From assembly GCF_000613725.1 (NCBI RefSeq), contig NZ_BAJN01000007.1:1-64000 (forward strand): DNA of 64,000 nucleotides, read 5' to 3'. The notes under the pieces were generated by a model. That model ran no database searches, was not told the origin of the DNA, and worked only from the letters and a program-made list of their open reading frames with translations. How positions within the stretch are numbered: position 1 is the first letter of the stretch; each line of letters begins with the position of its first letter. This stretch comes from Hoylesella pleuritidis JCM 14110. GTDB taxonomy: Bacteria; Bacteroidota; Bacteroidia; Bacteroidales; Bacteroidaceae. This document shows, piece after piece, positions 40,191 through 50,172 of this stretch. A program made the translations under genes and the position numbers.

Positions 40191-40344
40191 TTTGTTATAT
40201 TTTTCCTATTATTTTTTTGGCGATATCTTTTTTTGTCTATTTTTGGAATCAAAACTGACAAGGCTTTGTGTTTTCTTTCTCTTTCCTTACAAAGTTTGTC
40301 AATTTTGTTTTTGTATGATTATTGAATAAAGAAAGCTAAAATAT

Positions 40345-42128
40345 ATGGGGGAATTAGTGGATAAAAAATCTCTGTCAGCATAGATGGCCGGCGACTTTTT
40401 TCTTTCAAATCGCTCAAACTTCATCAGCCCATCAATGAGCATCATCGTTTCGAGTTGCTAATCGATCTCGAGACTGGAGGCAACCGGTACGTGCATAACC
40501 TTAAAGACAGTGCAGAATGGCTTGGCAAGAAGATATCAGTCCATATGAAAAAGCCTTTCCTCAGAGTTGTCACCAATGTAAGTCTGCACCGTAAAAACAG
40601 CGATTACGGATATATTCTCGTGTCGGGTTATTCTACAACTTATCTGTTGGAAACCGGTCGGAACTGTCATTCGTGGAATGACCGTAGCTTGGGCGACATC
40701 GTGAACGAGCTGTGCTCTAACGCCGGTGTGCGTGCTCAGGTCAATCCCGAACATACAGCATCTCTCGGCTATATCTGCCAGTACAACGAGTCGGACTTTA
40801 TGTTTATCCGTCGACTTGCTTGCCAGTATAATGAATGGCTCTACTATAATGGTACGGAGCTTGTCTTCGGGCGTCCGAAACGCCCCGCCCCCGTGAGTCT
40901 TGAGTTCGGTACGAGTCTTTCTTCTCTTGATATCGGGGTGCAGACCTTGGCCCGTCCGGCTAAGGTGTTCTCCTATCTTTCTATGAATGACCAACGTATC
41001 GCAGAGGATACACCGAACAAGCCTGCTGGACAGGATATGTTAGGGTACAAAGCCTTTCAGGCTTCGATGGAGATGTTCAAGAAACCTGCTTATCAGTATG
41101 CGCAGTCTCGTGTTCGCTATATGCAGGAGATGGAGATGTATGTTAGGAAGAAACAGGAGGCAGAGACAGCCGAATCTCACTATGTCATCGGTACGAGCGA
41201 GAATACGGAACTCACAGTCGGATGCGCCGTGAAGTTGACGAGTTCTTTCCTTGAACGACGACGCAGTATCACGAGCGAATCTCTGGGCGAGTTCATCATC
41301 ATTGAGATTTCCCATACTGTTGATGAGGCCAGCTACTACGTCAACAAATTCAAAGCCATTCCCGCGGTCACGCACACGCTCCCCGCTCCTGATATAGCTA
41401 TGCCGATGGCAGAAACTCAAATGGCACGGATCGTCAACAATACTGATCCTCGTGGTAAGGGGCGGGTACAAGTACAGATGAACTGGCAGACGGAGGGAAT
41501 GCATACGGACTGGATACGGGTGATGACGCCCGACGGCGGTAGTAGCGATGACGTAAAGAGCAACCGCGGTTTTGTTTTCATTCCCGAAGTGGGCGACCAG
41601 GTTTTGGTAGGTTTCCGCTACAACGATCCCAACAGGCCGTATGTGATGGGAAGCCTGTTTAATGGGACCACGGGTGGTGGCGGAGGACAAGGAAACAAGT
41701 GTAAAAGCATTACGACCAGAAGCGGGAGTACACTGATGTTGGATGATGCTTTGGGAAGTGTTCATCTCTCTGATCCTGGTAATTCAAAACTGGATATGGA
41801 CGGGTCCGGAAACGCAACGATAGATTCTGCGGAAACAATTAAACTCGTATGCGGGGAAGCATCGCTCGAACTCAGGAAAGACGGTACCATCCTCATCAAC
41901 GGAAAACAAATAGAAGTCGGTGCAACCGATAGTGTAGATATAGGTGTAGGGTCAGACGGAGATGCAAGTTCCGGAATAGGAATGACTAAAGAGGAATTGC
42001 AAGCGACTTCTCAGAAAATGGTCATCAACGGTTCCTCTTCCCTCAATGTAGGATCCAGTGACGGAACAACAACTCTTGCGGCAAAGGGCGATGTGACGGT
42101 CGGCGGTAGCAAAGTATCTTTAAATTGA
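40345..42128 (+). CDS. vgrG: Type VI secretion spike protein VgrG, frameshifted at the N-terminus
   Basis: The T6SS puncturing spike that carries effectors. The long frame covers the gp27-like base (LVSGYSTTYLLETGRNCHSW, YICQYNESDFMFIRRLACQY), the gp5 OB fold (ARIVNNTDPRGKGRVQVQMN, PEVGDQVLVGF) and the C-terminal beta-spike (SGNATIDSAETIKLV). The open frame extends upstream to IDGRRLFSFKSLKLHQPINE, and ATG 40345 (MGELVDKKSLSA) joins it if one base is restored near 40380. That gives 594 residues. No structural tss genes are in the window. Confidence 0.9.
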
Positions 42129-42131
42129 CGA

Positions 42132-43430
42132 ATGATGAATTCCGTAGAATTAGAGTTACTCAAAATCGACAAGCAATGGTATCGGCAGGTAAAAGAAAAT
42201 GCAGATGTCCGCTTGTTCGTCTGTTTAGGCGAGAAGCATACATTGAAACTGTTTGATGGCTATTTCAGAAGTCACGGGGCGGAGGAAGTCGAGACAAAAG
42301 ATTTGTTTCTTGTCCACTATCGCCCGTTTGAGGATGCTTTGCAATACGGACATACATTAATTGAAGATTTGCAATTGGCTTACGGTTTATGGAGAGAAGA
42401 GCATACCTCCTCTGTCGGGTGTTCGGCGTGGCTACCGGATGCCGACGACGGAAACACAACCTTTAAGACTGATGCTCGGTTTACGGCAAAATCATTGACA
42501 AGACTCTATGAAATTTTTCCCCCGTTGCAGGGACATAAGATCTTTATTCTCCTTTCTCCGCATACTATTAGCGACATATCTATCTTTGAAATTTGGTTGC
42601 AGGAATGGTGCGTCAGTTTACCGACAGACGACATTAAATTGATTTTGTCGGAACAGCCTGGGAGCAGACTGTTCCATCATCTTCCCGACGACAGAAATGA
42701 GTTTGAACTTGAAGAAACGGATATTGCCTCATTGATGAACAATGTCGCTGCTCAAACGGCTCAAGACCCCAACGATGACGAAAGTCGGCTGCAACAGCAA
42801 ATGCTTTTGGCCAACCTTCATTTCAGTAAAAGAGAATTCGACGCTGCCGATGTTGCTTTGGACAATGCCATCAGGATTGCGAAAAGACATGGGCACGTAG
42901 AAGCCGAGTGTACCGCTCATCTGCTCAAAGCCTATATCCTGCTCATTCAGGGAAAGACTGCTGAAGCTGACGACCGATTCCAATGTTTGCAGGAGCTTGC
43001 AGGTAAAAACTCCTTATTCGGTGCGCAAATGCATATGAATTACGGCGGTTTTCTGCTTTCGATCAGAAAAAAGGAACAAGCAGTCAAAGCATTCGAGCAA
43101 GCGGCCGAAATCGGAGAAAAGATTCAAAATCCGATGATAGAGATAGAATGCTATCGTATCATCGGCCAATTGAAAGATAATCTCCTGAATGACAAGGACG
43201 CCCTTTCCTATTATGAAAAATGTATCCTTATCGGCGATCGGCTCGATAATACCGAGTTTCGCCAAAGTTCTATAAGCTATGTGGCAGTGTTGCTACTGAA
43301 AAAGTATGGCAATACGGAAAAAGCTACTTTGCTCCGTGAGAAAATGGAACTGCGGCTCGGGAATGCTTGGGAGCAAAGCGTTAATATCCCCGATTTCGAT
43401 AGACAGAACCCTTATTCTTCCCTTTTATGA
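42132..43430 (+). CDS. TPR protein between VgrG and Rhs, likely effector adaptor
   Basis: 432 residues, no signal peptide. The N-terminal 210 residues form an unrecognised alpha/beta domain with several Trp and Asp/Glu clusters; residues about 225-400 are TPR-like helices (LLANLHFSKREFDAADVALD, GGFLLSIRKKEQAVKAFEQA). It sits 3 bp after vgrG and overlaps the rhs start as ATGA, which is the usual place for a chaperone or adaptor loading an Rhs effector on its VgrG. That role is inferred from position. Confidence 0.75.
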   Translation: MMNSVELELLKIDKQWYRQVKENADVRLFVCLGEKHTLKLFDGYFRSHGAEEVETKDLFLVHYRPFEDALQYGHTLIEDLQLAYGLWREEHTSSVGCSAWLPDADDGNTTFKTDARFTAKSLTRLYEIFPPLQGHKIFILLSPHTISDISIFEIWLQEWCVSLPTDDIKLILSEQPGSRLFHHLPDDRNEFELEETDIASLMNNVAAQTAQDPNDDESRLQQQMLLANLHFSKREFDAADVALDNAIRIAKRHGHVEAECTAHLLKAYILLIQGKTAEADDRFQCLQELAGKNSLFGAQMHMNYGGFLLSIRKKEQAVKAFEQAAEIGEKIQNPMIEIECYRIIGQLKDNLLNDKDALSYYEKCILIGDRLDNTEFRQSSISYVAVLLLKKYGNTEKATLLREKMELRLGNAWEQSVNIPDFDRQNPYSSLL

Positions 43431-46400
43431 AAGTCGTTTCTATAGTTCCTGATATTCATAGTACCGCCGTTGAACACGTCGGTAAGCACTTTGATTTGGT
43501 CCTTGGTGTTGATATACATTGGACAAAGTTGCCTTTTCCTCCTTTTCCATTGCCTCTTCCTCATCCTTTCATCGGTTTTATTTTCGATCCGATGGAATAT
43601 GTTCATTTTGAGATCTGCGTTCCTGGAATTTTGCAACAATTGTTGAAATTGCCCGCCAAGCTTCCTATGGGTGCTTCTGTCTATGTGCACGGTCGCATCA
43701 AGGCCACGACGACGACGACTGTTTTCGGTTTCGGTTGTACGATTAAGCCCAAGAATGCCGGTCCTTTGGCTGCGGCTTGTATGGTTGGCAAGGTAATCCC
43801 GATCAAACACATCACTGGCGGTCTTCCTTTTTACAAGATTTTCTTCGGCGATTTGGAAGGTCCTCACGACGGTGAGATTTACATCGGTTCCGATAGCGTT
43901 ATTCTCAACGGCAGCAAGTGCAGCGGTTCATCTGCCGGGCAGGTTCTTACTTGTTGGGGTGCCCCTTTCGGTCACCAGTATTTCCCCCCTGCTTGGCTTT
44001 CCCTTTATCAGCACATTCTGACGCTGTACGTACAGCTAAACTTCAAGCCTCCTGTTTTGGTTGGCGGTAGGTTCGTTCCGCACCAGTACAGCTTATCAGA
44101 CATCCTGATGCGTGCCGCCGCCGTTTTCCTGATGAAGGGTCTGACCATCCTGGCCAGAAAGGGTCTGACGAGATTCAACCACCTGTTGCAAGGCAAGTTC
44201 GGCAGTCGCAATCCCGTCTCCCGGGCCCTTTGCTTCTTCGGTCTCGAACCGGTTAACTTCGTCACCGGAGCAATGAACTTCTGCTGGGACGACTTCGAAC
44301 TTCTGGGCGACCACACCATCCGTTGGACCAGCGCTTGGCAGAGCGACATCTCCTATTGCGGTATTCTTGGCAACGGCGTTCTCTGCAACTATGATCTCTT
44401 CATCATCCCGCAGTTCGTAGACGGCGTTGCTGCCTATAACAATCCCTTGGAAAATCAGGTTTTCCCTATTCCCATCGTTGAGGTCGGTTCTCCTGAGGAA
44501 TACTACCGACCTCTTCACCTTTGGCAGCACCGGCCTGACGCCCGTACCTGGATTATCAGGACAGTCTCTGCAACTTACACCTACCGTGCTTTCCCCGACA
44601 GAGTATGGCCTTGTGTACCGTGCTGTTCGTATCGCTTATGCTGCCGGCGGTTTCATCGTTCTTGACTACGACCGCGATACCCACCTTCTCTCTACGCTTT
44701 CTGACCACGTTGGTCGGTTACTCGTCTTCGGTCAGGACACTGAGCGCGGTCTTATCCTCTCGGCTACGTATAAGTATGAGGATATCTCCGATCTTCTTGT
44801 TGTGTACGAATACGACGAGAGCCGGAACCTTCGGTCAGTTTCCGACCGCTTCGGCAAGAGCATCTCCTTTACCTATGATGAGCATAACCGGGTTGTTCGC
44901 CGTCAGAATCGCAACGGTATGAGCTACACTTGGTCGTACGACGACGCAGGCCGGGTTGTTCACACCTCTGGTGATGGTGGTGTTCAGGAAGGACGCATCA
45001 CCTACCTCGAAGGCTGTAACGAGGTGATCTATCCCGGTACTGGCGGTCGCGAACGCTACTACTACGATGAGCACGACCTTGTCTACAAGAAGGTGGATGC
45101 CTTAGGCGGTGAGACTTGGTACGGCTACAATGCCTGGCAGGAGCGCACGCTTGTTGGCACGGCCGAGGGAAAAGTCTCGAAACATGAGTACGATACCCGC
45201 GGCAACTTAGTAAAGTTTACGGCCTCTGACGGCTCCGAATATACCTCCGAATATGATGCCCATAACCGTCTGATGGCGCGTACCTCTCCCTTGGGCAACC
45301 GCGAAGAGTGGGGATATGATGCCGAGTTCGGTCGCCTTGTCTTTCGCAAGGAGTCCGACGGCACTGTTATTCGGTATACCTACGAAGCAGATAATGGACG
45401 CCCCTCGGCTATCGAATACGGCGATGGCCTTCGGGTAGAACTTCAATACAACGCCCTTGGTTTGTTGTCAGTCATCAAGGATAGCTTCGGTGTTCAGCAA
45501 ACCCGTACTTACGACGCTTATGGTCGCCCTCTGACATACAGCCACGGCGACGGGACTCATACCCAGTGGCGTCGTGACCGCCTTGGTCGCGTCACCCGCT
45601 ATGCCGCCCCCGGACAGCGGGTGCTGCATATCACCTACGACGCTTACGACCTTCCTGTTGAATTGACAAGCGGCAACGAGTGCTGGAATCTGGAATACAC
45701 AGCTCTTGGCAGCCTTCTTAGTCAGACTCGCCGTACGCGCAGCCTTCGTAAGGTCAGCTCTGTGCACTACACTTACGATGCCTACGACCGGCTGCGTAGC
45801 GTTGAGAACGAGCTCGGCGAACGGTACCTCTTCGGGCGCGACCTCAATGGTTCGGTGATTCTTGAAAAGGGTTTCGATGGTTCGGAACGTCGCTATGACC
45901 GGGACCTCGACGGTACTGTCATTAAGACACACCTTCCCGACGGCACGATCGTACACCACCAGCACGACCAGGCAGGCCGTCTGACCTACAACCGCTACGC
46001 CGACGGCAGCTGGGAGGCGTGGGAGTACGACAAGGGTGGGCTTCTTACCAAGGCTTATAATGCTGACAGCGTGACGGAGTTCGTGCACAATGCCATAGGA
46101 CAGGTTGTGAAGGAAACGCAGGACGGCCAGAGCGTTGAGCACGTTTACGACGCCCGCTCTCGACTCGCCCGTACGATTAGCGGACTGGGCGCTGACCTTG
46201 GCTACGGCTATGATTTGATGGGGCTTTCCGACAGCATAACAGCCCGCTCCTCAGGTTCTCATCGTCCCTGGGAAGTCCGTATAGAACGCGACCGCCTTGG
46301 CCGCGAGACCCATCGGAGAATGACAGGCGGTGTAGAAAGCGCATATTTCTATGATACTGTCGGTCGCCCTTGTCGACAACGAGTGATGCGCGGTGAGCAT

Positions 46401-47738
46401 CGTTTATACAATCGTTCCTACCGCTGGGGAGATGATTTTCGTCTTTTAGAAACACTCAATACAATAACGGGCGCCCGTGTTCGTTATGACTATGACGCCT
46501 TCGGGCGTCTGTCTGAGGCAGAGTACGGTGCCGGCTTCCGGCAATACCGCACGACCGACGCAATGGGTAACGTCTATGCCAGCTCAGAGTGTACGGACAG
46601 GACCTACGGCCGTGGCGGCCAACTTCGCCAAGACGGTACTTGGCACTACCACTACGACGCCCAGGGCAATCTCGTCTTAAAGACCAAACGCAGAATTGAT
46701 CCGTCTTGTGGTTTTGAGGCTGTTTTGTGGCACAAAGGCGACTACGCCTATGTCTGGCAGGCCAACGGTATGCTCAGGAGCGTGACGCGTCCCGACGGCA
46801 AGACCGTTACTTTCAAGTATGATGCCTTAGGCCGGAGAAAGGAAAAGAGGTTCGACGGAAGAATCCACCGTTATCTTTGGGACGGCAATGTCGTCCTGCA
46901 CGAGTGGGCATATGCCGAGACGGACAGCCCCCAAGAAATCATTACCGAAGACGGGAGGATAACGTTTGACAGATCTGAGCCTGCGGACAATGTCATTACC
47001 TGGGTTTACGACACAGACAGTTATGTACCCACGGCCAAGATAGAGAACGGTAAAACGTATAGTATTGTCAGTGATTACATCGGCCGCCCTGTACAGGCTT
47101 ACGACGAATGCGGAACGGTTGTCTGGCAAGCCGACTATGATATCTACGGCAACCTGCGCAACCTAAGGGGCGACAGAGAGTTCATTCCGTTTAGGCAATT
47201 GGGACAGTATGAGGATGCTGAGACGGGATTGTATTACAACCGATTCCGTTATTATGACCCGAATATTGGTAATTATATCAGTCAGGACCCAATTGGATTG
47301 GCAGGGAATAACCCGACGCTGTATGGGTATGTAAGAGATATTAATACTTGTATAGATCTATTAGGATTAGATATTATAGAAGATGCTTGGAAAGTAGTTC
47401 AATCCCATATGAATGATTCAGGAAAGACTGTACTTGGACATTTTCCAAGACTAGGAGAAACTTTTGAATCATACATAGAAAAAGCGCAAAGAGTAAATGC
47501 AAGCTATTTTGATATGGGCAACTCCTTGTGGAACAAACTTATAGATGCGGGAAAAGATCCCTGGGAATTAAATAAGAGATTTCTAGATGAGATAATCAAT
47601 AAAGGTGACGATGTCTTTTTAAATGTTCCGAAGAATGGCATTAGACCAAATTCTTATTTGGAACGAGAAATAGAACATTTACAAAAAAATGGTTATAAGT
47701 GGGTAAATCAATGGTCTCTCAAAAAAAGCTATCAGTAA
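43427..47738 (+). CDS. rhs: Rhs polymorphic toxin with PAAR-like N-terminus, frameshifted
   Basis: About 1,436 residues once a frame change near 44507 (net loss of one base or gain of two) is corrected. The N-terminal 200 residues are Pro/Phe-rich with a PAAR-like segment (SDSVILNGSKCSGSS); then VNFVTGAMNFCWDDFELLGD leads into the Rhs shell with many YD repeats (YEYDESRNLRSVSDRFGKS). The core ends with [36 protein letters not shown]. After it comes a toxin tip of about 125 residues (GKTVLGHFPRLGETFESYIE, YFDMGNSLWNKL, NGIRPNSYLEREIEHL), of a type seen on other Rhs proteins but with activity unknown to me. Its immunity gene follows by 1 bp. Confidence 0.9.
47181..47332 (+). repeat. Rhs core-end repeat, copy 1 (inside rhs)
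   Basis: Encodes [20 protein letters not shown] through NPTLYGYV. Nearly identical DNA recurs at 48443-48603 and 49808-49960, each time followed by a different tail. Confidence 0.92.
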
Positions 47739-47739
47739 G

Positions 47740-48156
47740 ATGGAAATAAAAAATAAAATAATGAAGAAATATTCTTTTCTTGCAAGAGAAGGTTTTATTA
47801 TCGCTAATTGTAATGATGATTCTATTACATATAAGTATCCAAATTCATCTAAAATTATGCTTAATTTTATGATCGACAGAGATGCATTATCCCTTGCAAT
47901 ATCTACAGAAGAAATTCTAAACAATAATAAATATAATAAATATAATAAATACTTTGATTTTTTTTATGTCGTTAAATTGTTGGAACCTCAACTTGACTTT
48001 AAAGATATTCATACGGATATGTATCCAAATCTTCTTGAGAAGAATATTGTCACAATAAACAACTTGTTTAATAAGGAGAATGAGTATAGTACTATTTCTC
48101 ATTTACAAAGAATCATTAGAGATTATAATAAAATAAGGTGGCTGGATAACAAATAA
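47740..48156 (+). CDS. Probable immunity protein to the first Rhs tip
   Basis: 138 residues, markedly A/T-rich, rich in Asn, Lys, Ile and Tyr. It starts 1 bp after the rhs stop codon, the normal place of a cognate immunity gene. No family is recognised. It contains a 9-bp DNA unit repeated three times (about 47925-47952) that encodes NKYNKYNKY. The activity it blocks is unknown. Confidence 0.65.
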   Translation: MEIKNKIMKKYSFLAREGFIIANCNDDSITYKYPNSSKIMLNFMIDRDALSLAISTEEILNNNKYNKYNKYFDFFYVVKLLEPQLDFKDIHTDMYPNLLEKNIVTINNLFNKENEYSTISHLQRIIRDYNKIRWLDNK

Positions 48157-48383
48157 AAGATATCAGAAACTATTTATAATGCGAGGTTAAAGATAATAAT
48201 GCCAATACCCTATGCAATAAGCAATGATATTGTTATATATAAATCTATTGTAGAGTTTTAAGGATAAGTCCATCATTATAGATTCTGAGAATTTAAATAA
48301 ACTAACAATTGACATAATGAATTTAGTATATGTAAAATGAGGTCATTATTCAAACAATACAGAAATTTGCGAAAATATGCATA

Positions 48384-49009
48384 CTTGTTTGGCAGGTAAA
48401 CTATAATTACGGGAACCTTCGTAATCTGCAAGGCAACAGGGATTTTATTCCGTTCAGGCAATTGGGACAGTACAAAGATGCTGAGACGGGATTGTATTAC
48501 AACCGATTCCGTTATTATGACCCGAATATTGGTAATTATATCAGTCAGGACCCGATTGGATTGGCAGGGAATAACCCGACGCTGTATGAGTATGTTTTTG
48601 ATAGCAATACGGAGGTTGACCCATTGGGTTTAAACAATGTAAAAACTGGAGCGGGAAGAACTCATGTAACATATCAGGGTGTAAAAAATGGACTTCCTTA
48701 TACAGGTTATGCAAGCGCCCCTTCACATCTTGGATTATCTCCTGATGAAATTATAGCAATAGATATAATGGAAACTTTGATGATTTTGGAGGAGTTGCTC
48801 CCAAACATGTTTATGTTGGTGAGGGAGTAAAAGGAAAACAAACAGCAAGAGGTCTTGAACAAAGATTATATGAAGCCGATTTAAAAGCAGCAGGGGGTGA
48901 TAAAACTAAAGTTGCCAATAAGCAAAATCCAGTTGGGGAGAATAATCTAAACAGGAAAAAATATTTAGCAGCAGCAGACGAACATCTGAAAACAAAAGGA
49001 TGTTACTAA
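48384..49009 (+). pseudogene. Displaced Rhs C-terminal cassette 2, frameshifted toxin tip
   Basis: No start codon of its own. It resumes the Rhs core at VWQVNYNYGNLRNLQGNRDF, repeats the core end to NPTLYEYV, and then carries a different tip (KTGAGRTHVTYQGVKNGLPY, SAPSHLGLSPDEII). The tip is broken near 48759; restoring one A gives ANRYNGNFDDFGGVAPKHVY, GKQTARGLEQRLYEADL and ends LKTKGCY at 49009. This is a stored alternative warhead that could reach the main rhs gene by recombination at the shared core. The spacer 48157-48383 shows nothing. Confidence 0.85.
48443..48603 (+). repeat. Rhs core-end repeat, copy 2
   Basis: Almost identical at the DNA level to 47181-47332, including silent positions, so the duplication is recent or kept uniform by conversion. 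Confidence 0.92.
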
Positions 49010-49026
49010 TAAAAATACGAAATAAA

Positions 49027-49649
49027 ATGACAAAAATAATGTGGAAAACTAATCAGGTGATTAGTATAGAAACAAAACGCAAAGATGAAAATAGAGAAGT
49101 CAATATTTATGTATTGGCACAGATGATAGGTAAAGCAGAACTACTTGTTTTTAATATGTTCAATACTGATAATAATTGGAAAGGGATAGATTTAAAAAAA
49201 ATTCCTATTCTTTTTTGTACCACTGTTACAAGACAATTCATAAAAAATAGCAATATTTTTAAGCAGAACCTTAAAGGATTAGCAAACTATGAACCGCCAA
49301 GGTGTAAAATAGATTCTTTAGGAACTGGAAGCAGATATGTTACAGTTTGGGAAGGAACACCTGAAGAAAAAAAATACTTATATTGGGACAAGGAGGAGGA
49401 AGATTAATTGAAAAAGGTATATCTTCTGGAGGGTATGTCGAGAAAATTATTATTCCCTCAATAGATAAAACAGATTTGGAAACAATAAATAAATACGAAT
49501 TGACCAATGTGCGAATTTATGCAGAGTTTAATGAAAGACTGTACCTTTGCTATAAGATGAAGAAGAATGTTGACCCAATGAAAGATTTGATTTTTGATTT
49601 GCCAATTCCCTTAGAATATAAAGAATACATTGATATTATATCCTCTTAA
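49027..49649 (+). CDS. Imm26-like immunity protein for cassette 2, frameshifted
   Basis: Two frames join if one A is restored near 49381 (TTAATATTGGGACAA), giving about 207 residues: KIMWKTNQVISIETKRKDEN, LFNMFNTDNNWKGIDL-type text, then EEKKYL-ILGQGGGRLIEKGI and YAEFNERLYLCYKM, KNVDPMKDLIFDLPIPLEY. The layout resembles Imm26-type immunity proteins; that name is from memory of the pattern. It lies 17 bp after cassette 2 and is A/T-rich like the other immunity gene. Confidence 0.6.
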
Positions 49650-49662
49650 AATAATACACCCG

Positions 49663-49696
49663 CGCCTCAATCGAGGCGAGTTATTTTTGCTTTTTT
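49663..49696 (+). terminator. Probable terminator after the second immunity gene
   Basis: CGCCTC-AATC-GAGGCG followed by AGTTATTTTTGCTTTTTT. It begins 13 bp after the stop codon at 49649. Confidence 0.65.
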
Positions 49697-49697
49697 C

Positions 49698-49740
49698 TCC
49701 GCCTTTGGCGGAACATTGGCGGGTGTTTTTGGCGGGTGCC
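49698..49740. repeat. Short hairpin and GGCGGGTG repeats
   Basis: TCCGCC-TTT-GGCGGA (49698-49712) is followed by two GGCGGGTG copies, and the first is complementary to ACACCCGC at about 49656-49663. The set could fold as a larger structure enclosing the terminator hairpin. A TTGTAATTTCGCAA segment near 49768 could be a weak promoter. Confidence 0.4.
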
Positions 49741-49807
49741 ACAGAAAAAAATGACTTTTTGTCGGAAAAGTTGTAATTTCGCAATACGCGTTCTTTGAGG
49801 TAATTGT

Positions 49808-49960
49808 CCGTTCAGGCAATTGGGACAGTACGAAGATGCTGAGACGGGATTGTATTACAACCGGTTCAGGTATTATGACCCGAATATTGGTAATTATATC
49901 AGTCAGGATCCGATTGGATTGGCGGGGAACAATCCTACATTATACGGATACGTTTTTGAC
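49808..49960 (+). repeat. Rhs core-end repeat, copy 3
   Basis: Third copy of the core end ([20 protein letters not shown] through [10 protein letters not shown]), slightly more diverged in silent positions than copies 1 and 2. Confidence 0.9.
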
Positions 49961-50104
49961 AACGTACAGGATAAAAGAAATTATATATTATCATTGCGGA
50001 TAATGGCAAAACGATTTACGGAAGCTATATCGGCAAAAATTACTTATCAGAAGTTACCTGTTTATTTCCAAATCTTAAAAAGAATGCGTATCTCTTGCGA
50101 ATAA
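49961..50104 (+). pseudogene. Displaced Rhs tip 3, short remnant
   Basis: The core copy runs into about 48 further codons ending at 50104. A neighbouring frame here reads [20 protein letters not shown] and is equally protein-like, so the tip may be frameshifted as well as truncated. No immunity gene follows. The last bases overlap a terminator-like hairpin. Confidence 0.55.
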
Positions 50105-50128
50105 CTGAGAGATACGCATTCTTATTTT
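50080..50128. terminator. Strong inverted repeat at the island end
   Basis: AAGAATGCGTATCTCT (50080-50095), a 12-nt loop, AGAGATACGCATTCTT (50108-50123), then ATTTTC. It is 16 bp of perfect pairing placed between the convergent Rhs remnant and the DUF4876 gene, suitable as a two-way terminator. Confidence 0.75.
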
Positions 50129-50172
50129 CTGATATTCTCGGCAATCGTTATTTGCCAGCTGCCAACTCTTCC

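Noticed and set aside
45468-46142. Minus-strand open frame of 224 codons inside rhs
   Set aside because: It mirrors the strongly biased codon use of the YD-repeat region on the other strand; no start signal or domain supports it.
40345-50104. Prophage origin of the VgrG/Rhs region
   Set aside because: No capsid, terminase, integrase or lysis genes are seen; VgrG with Rhs and immunity genes is the normal T6SS effector arrangement.
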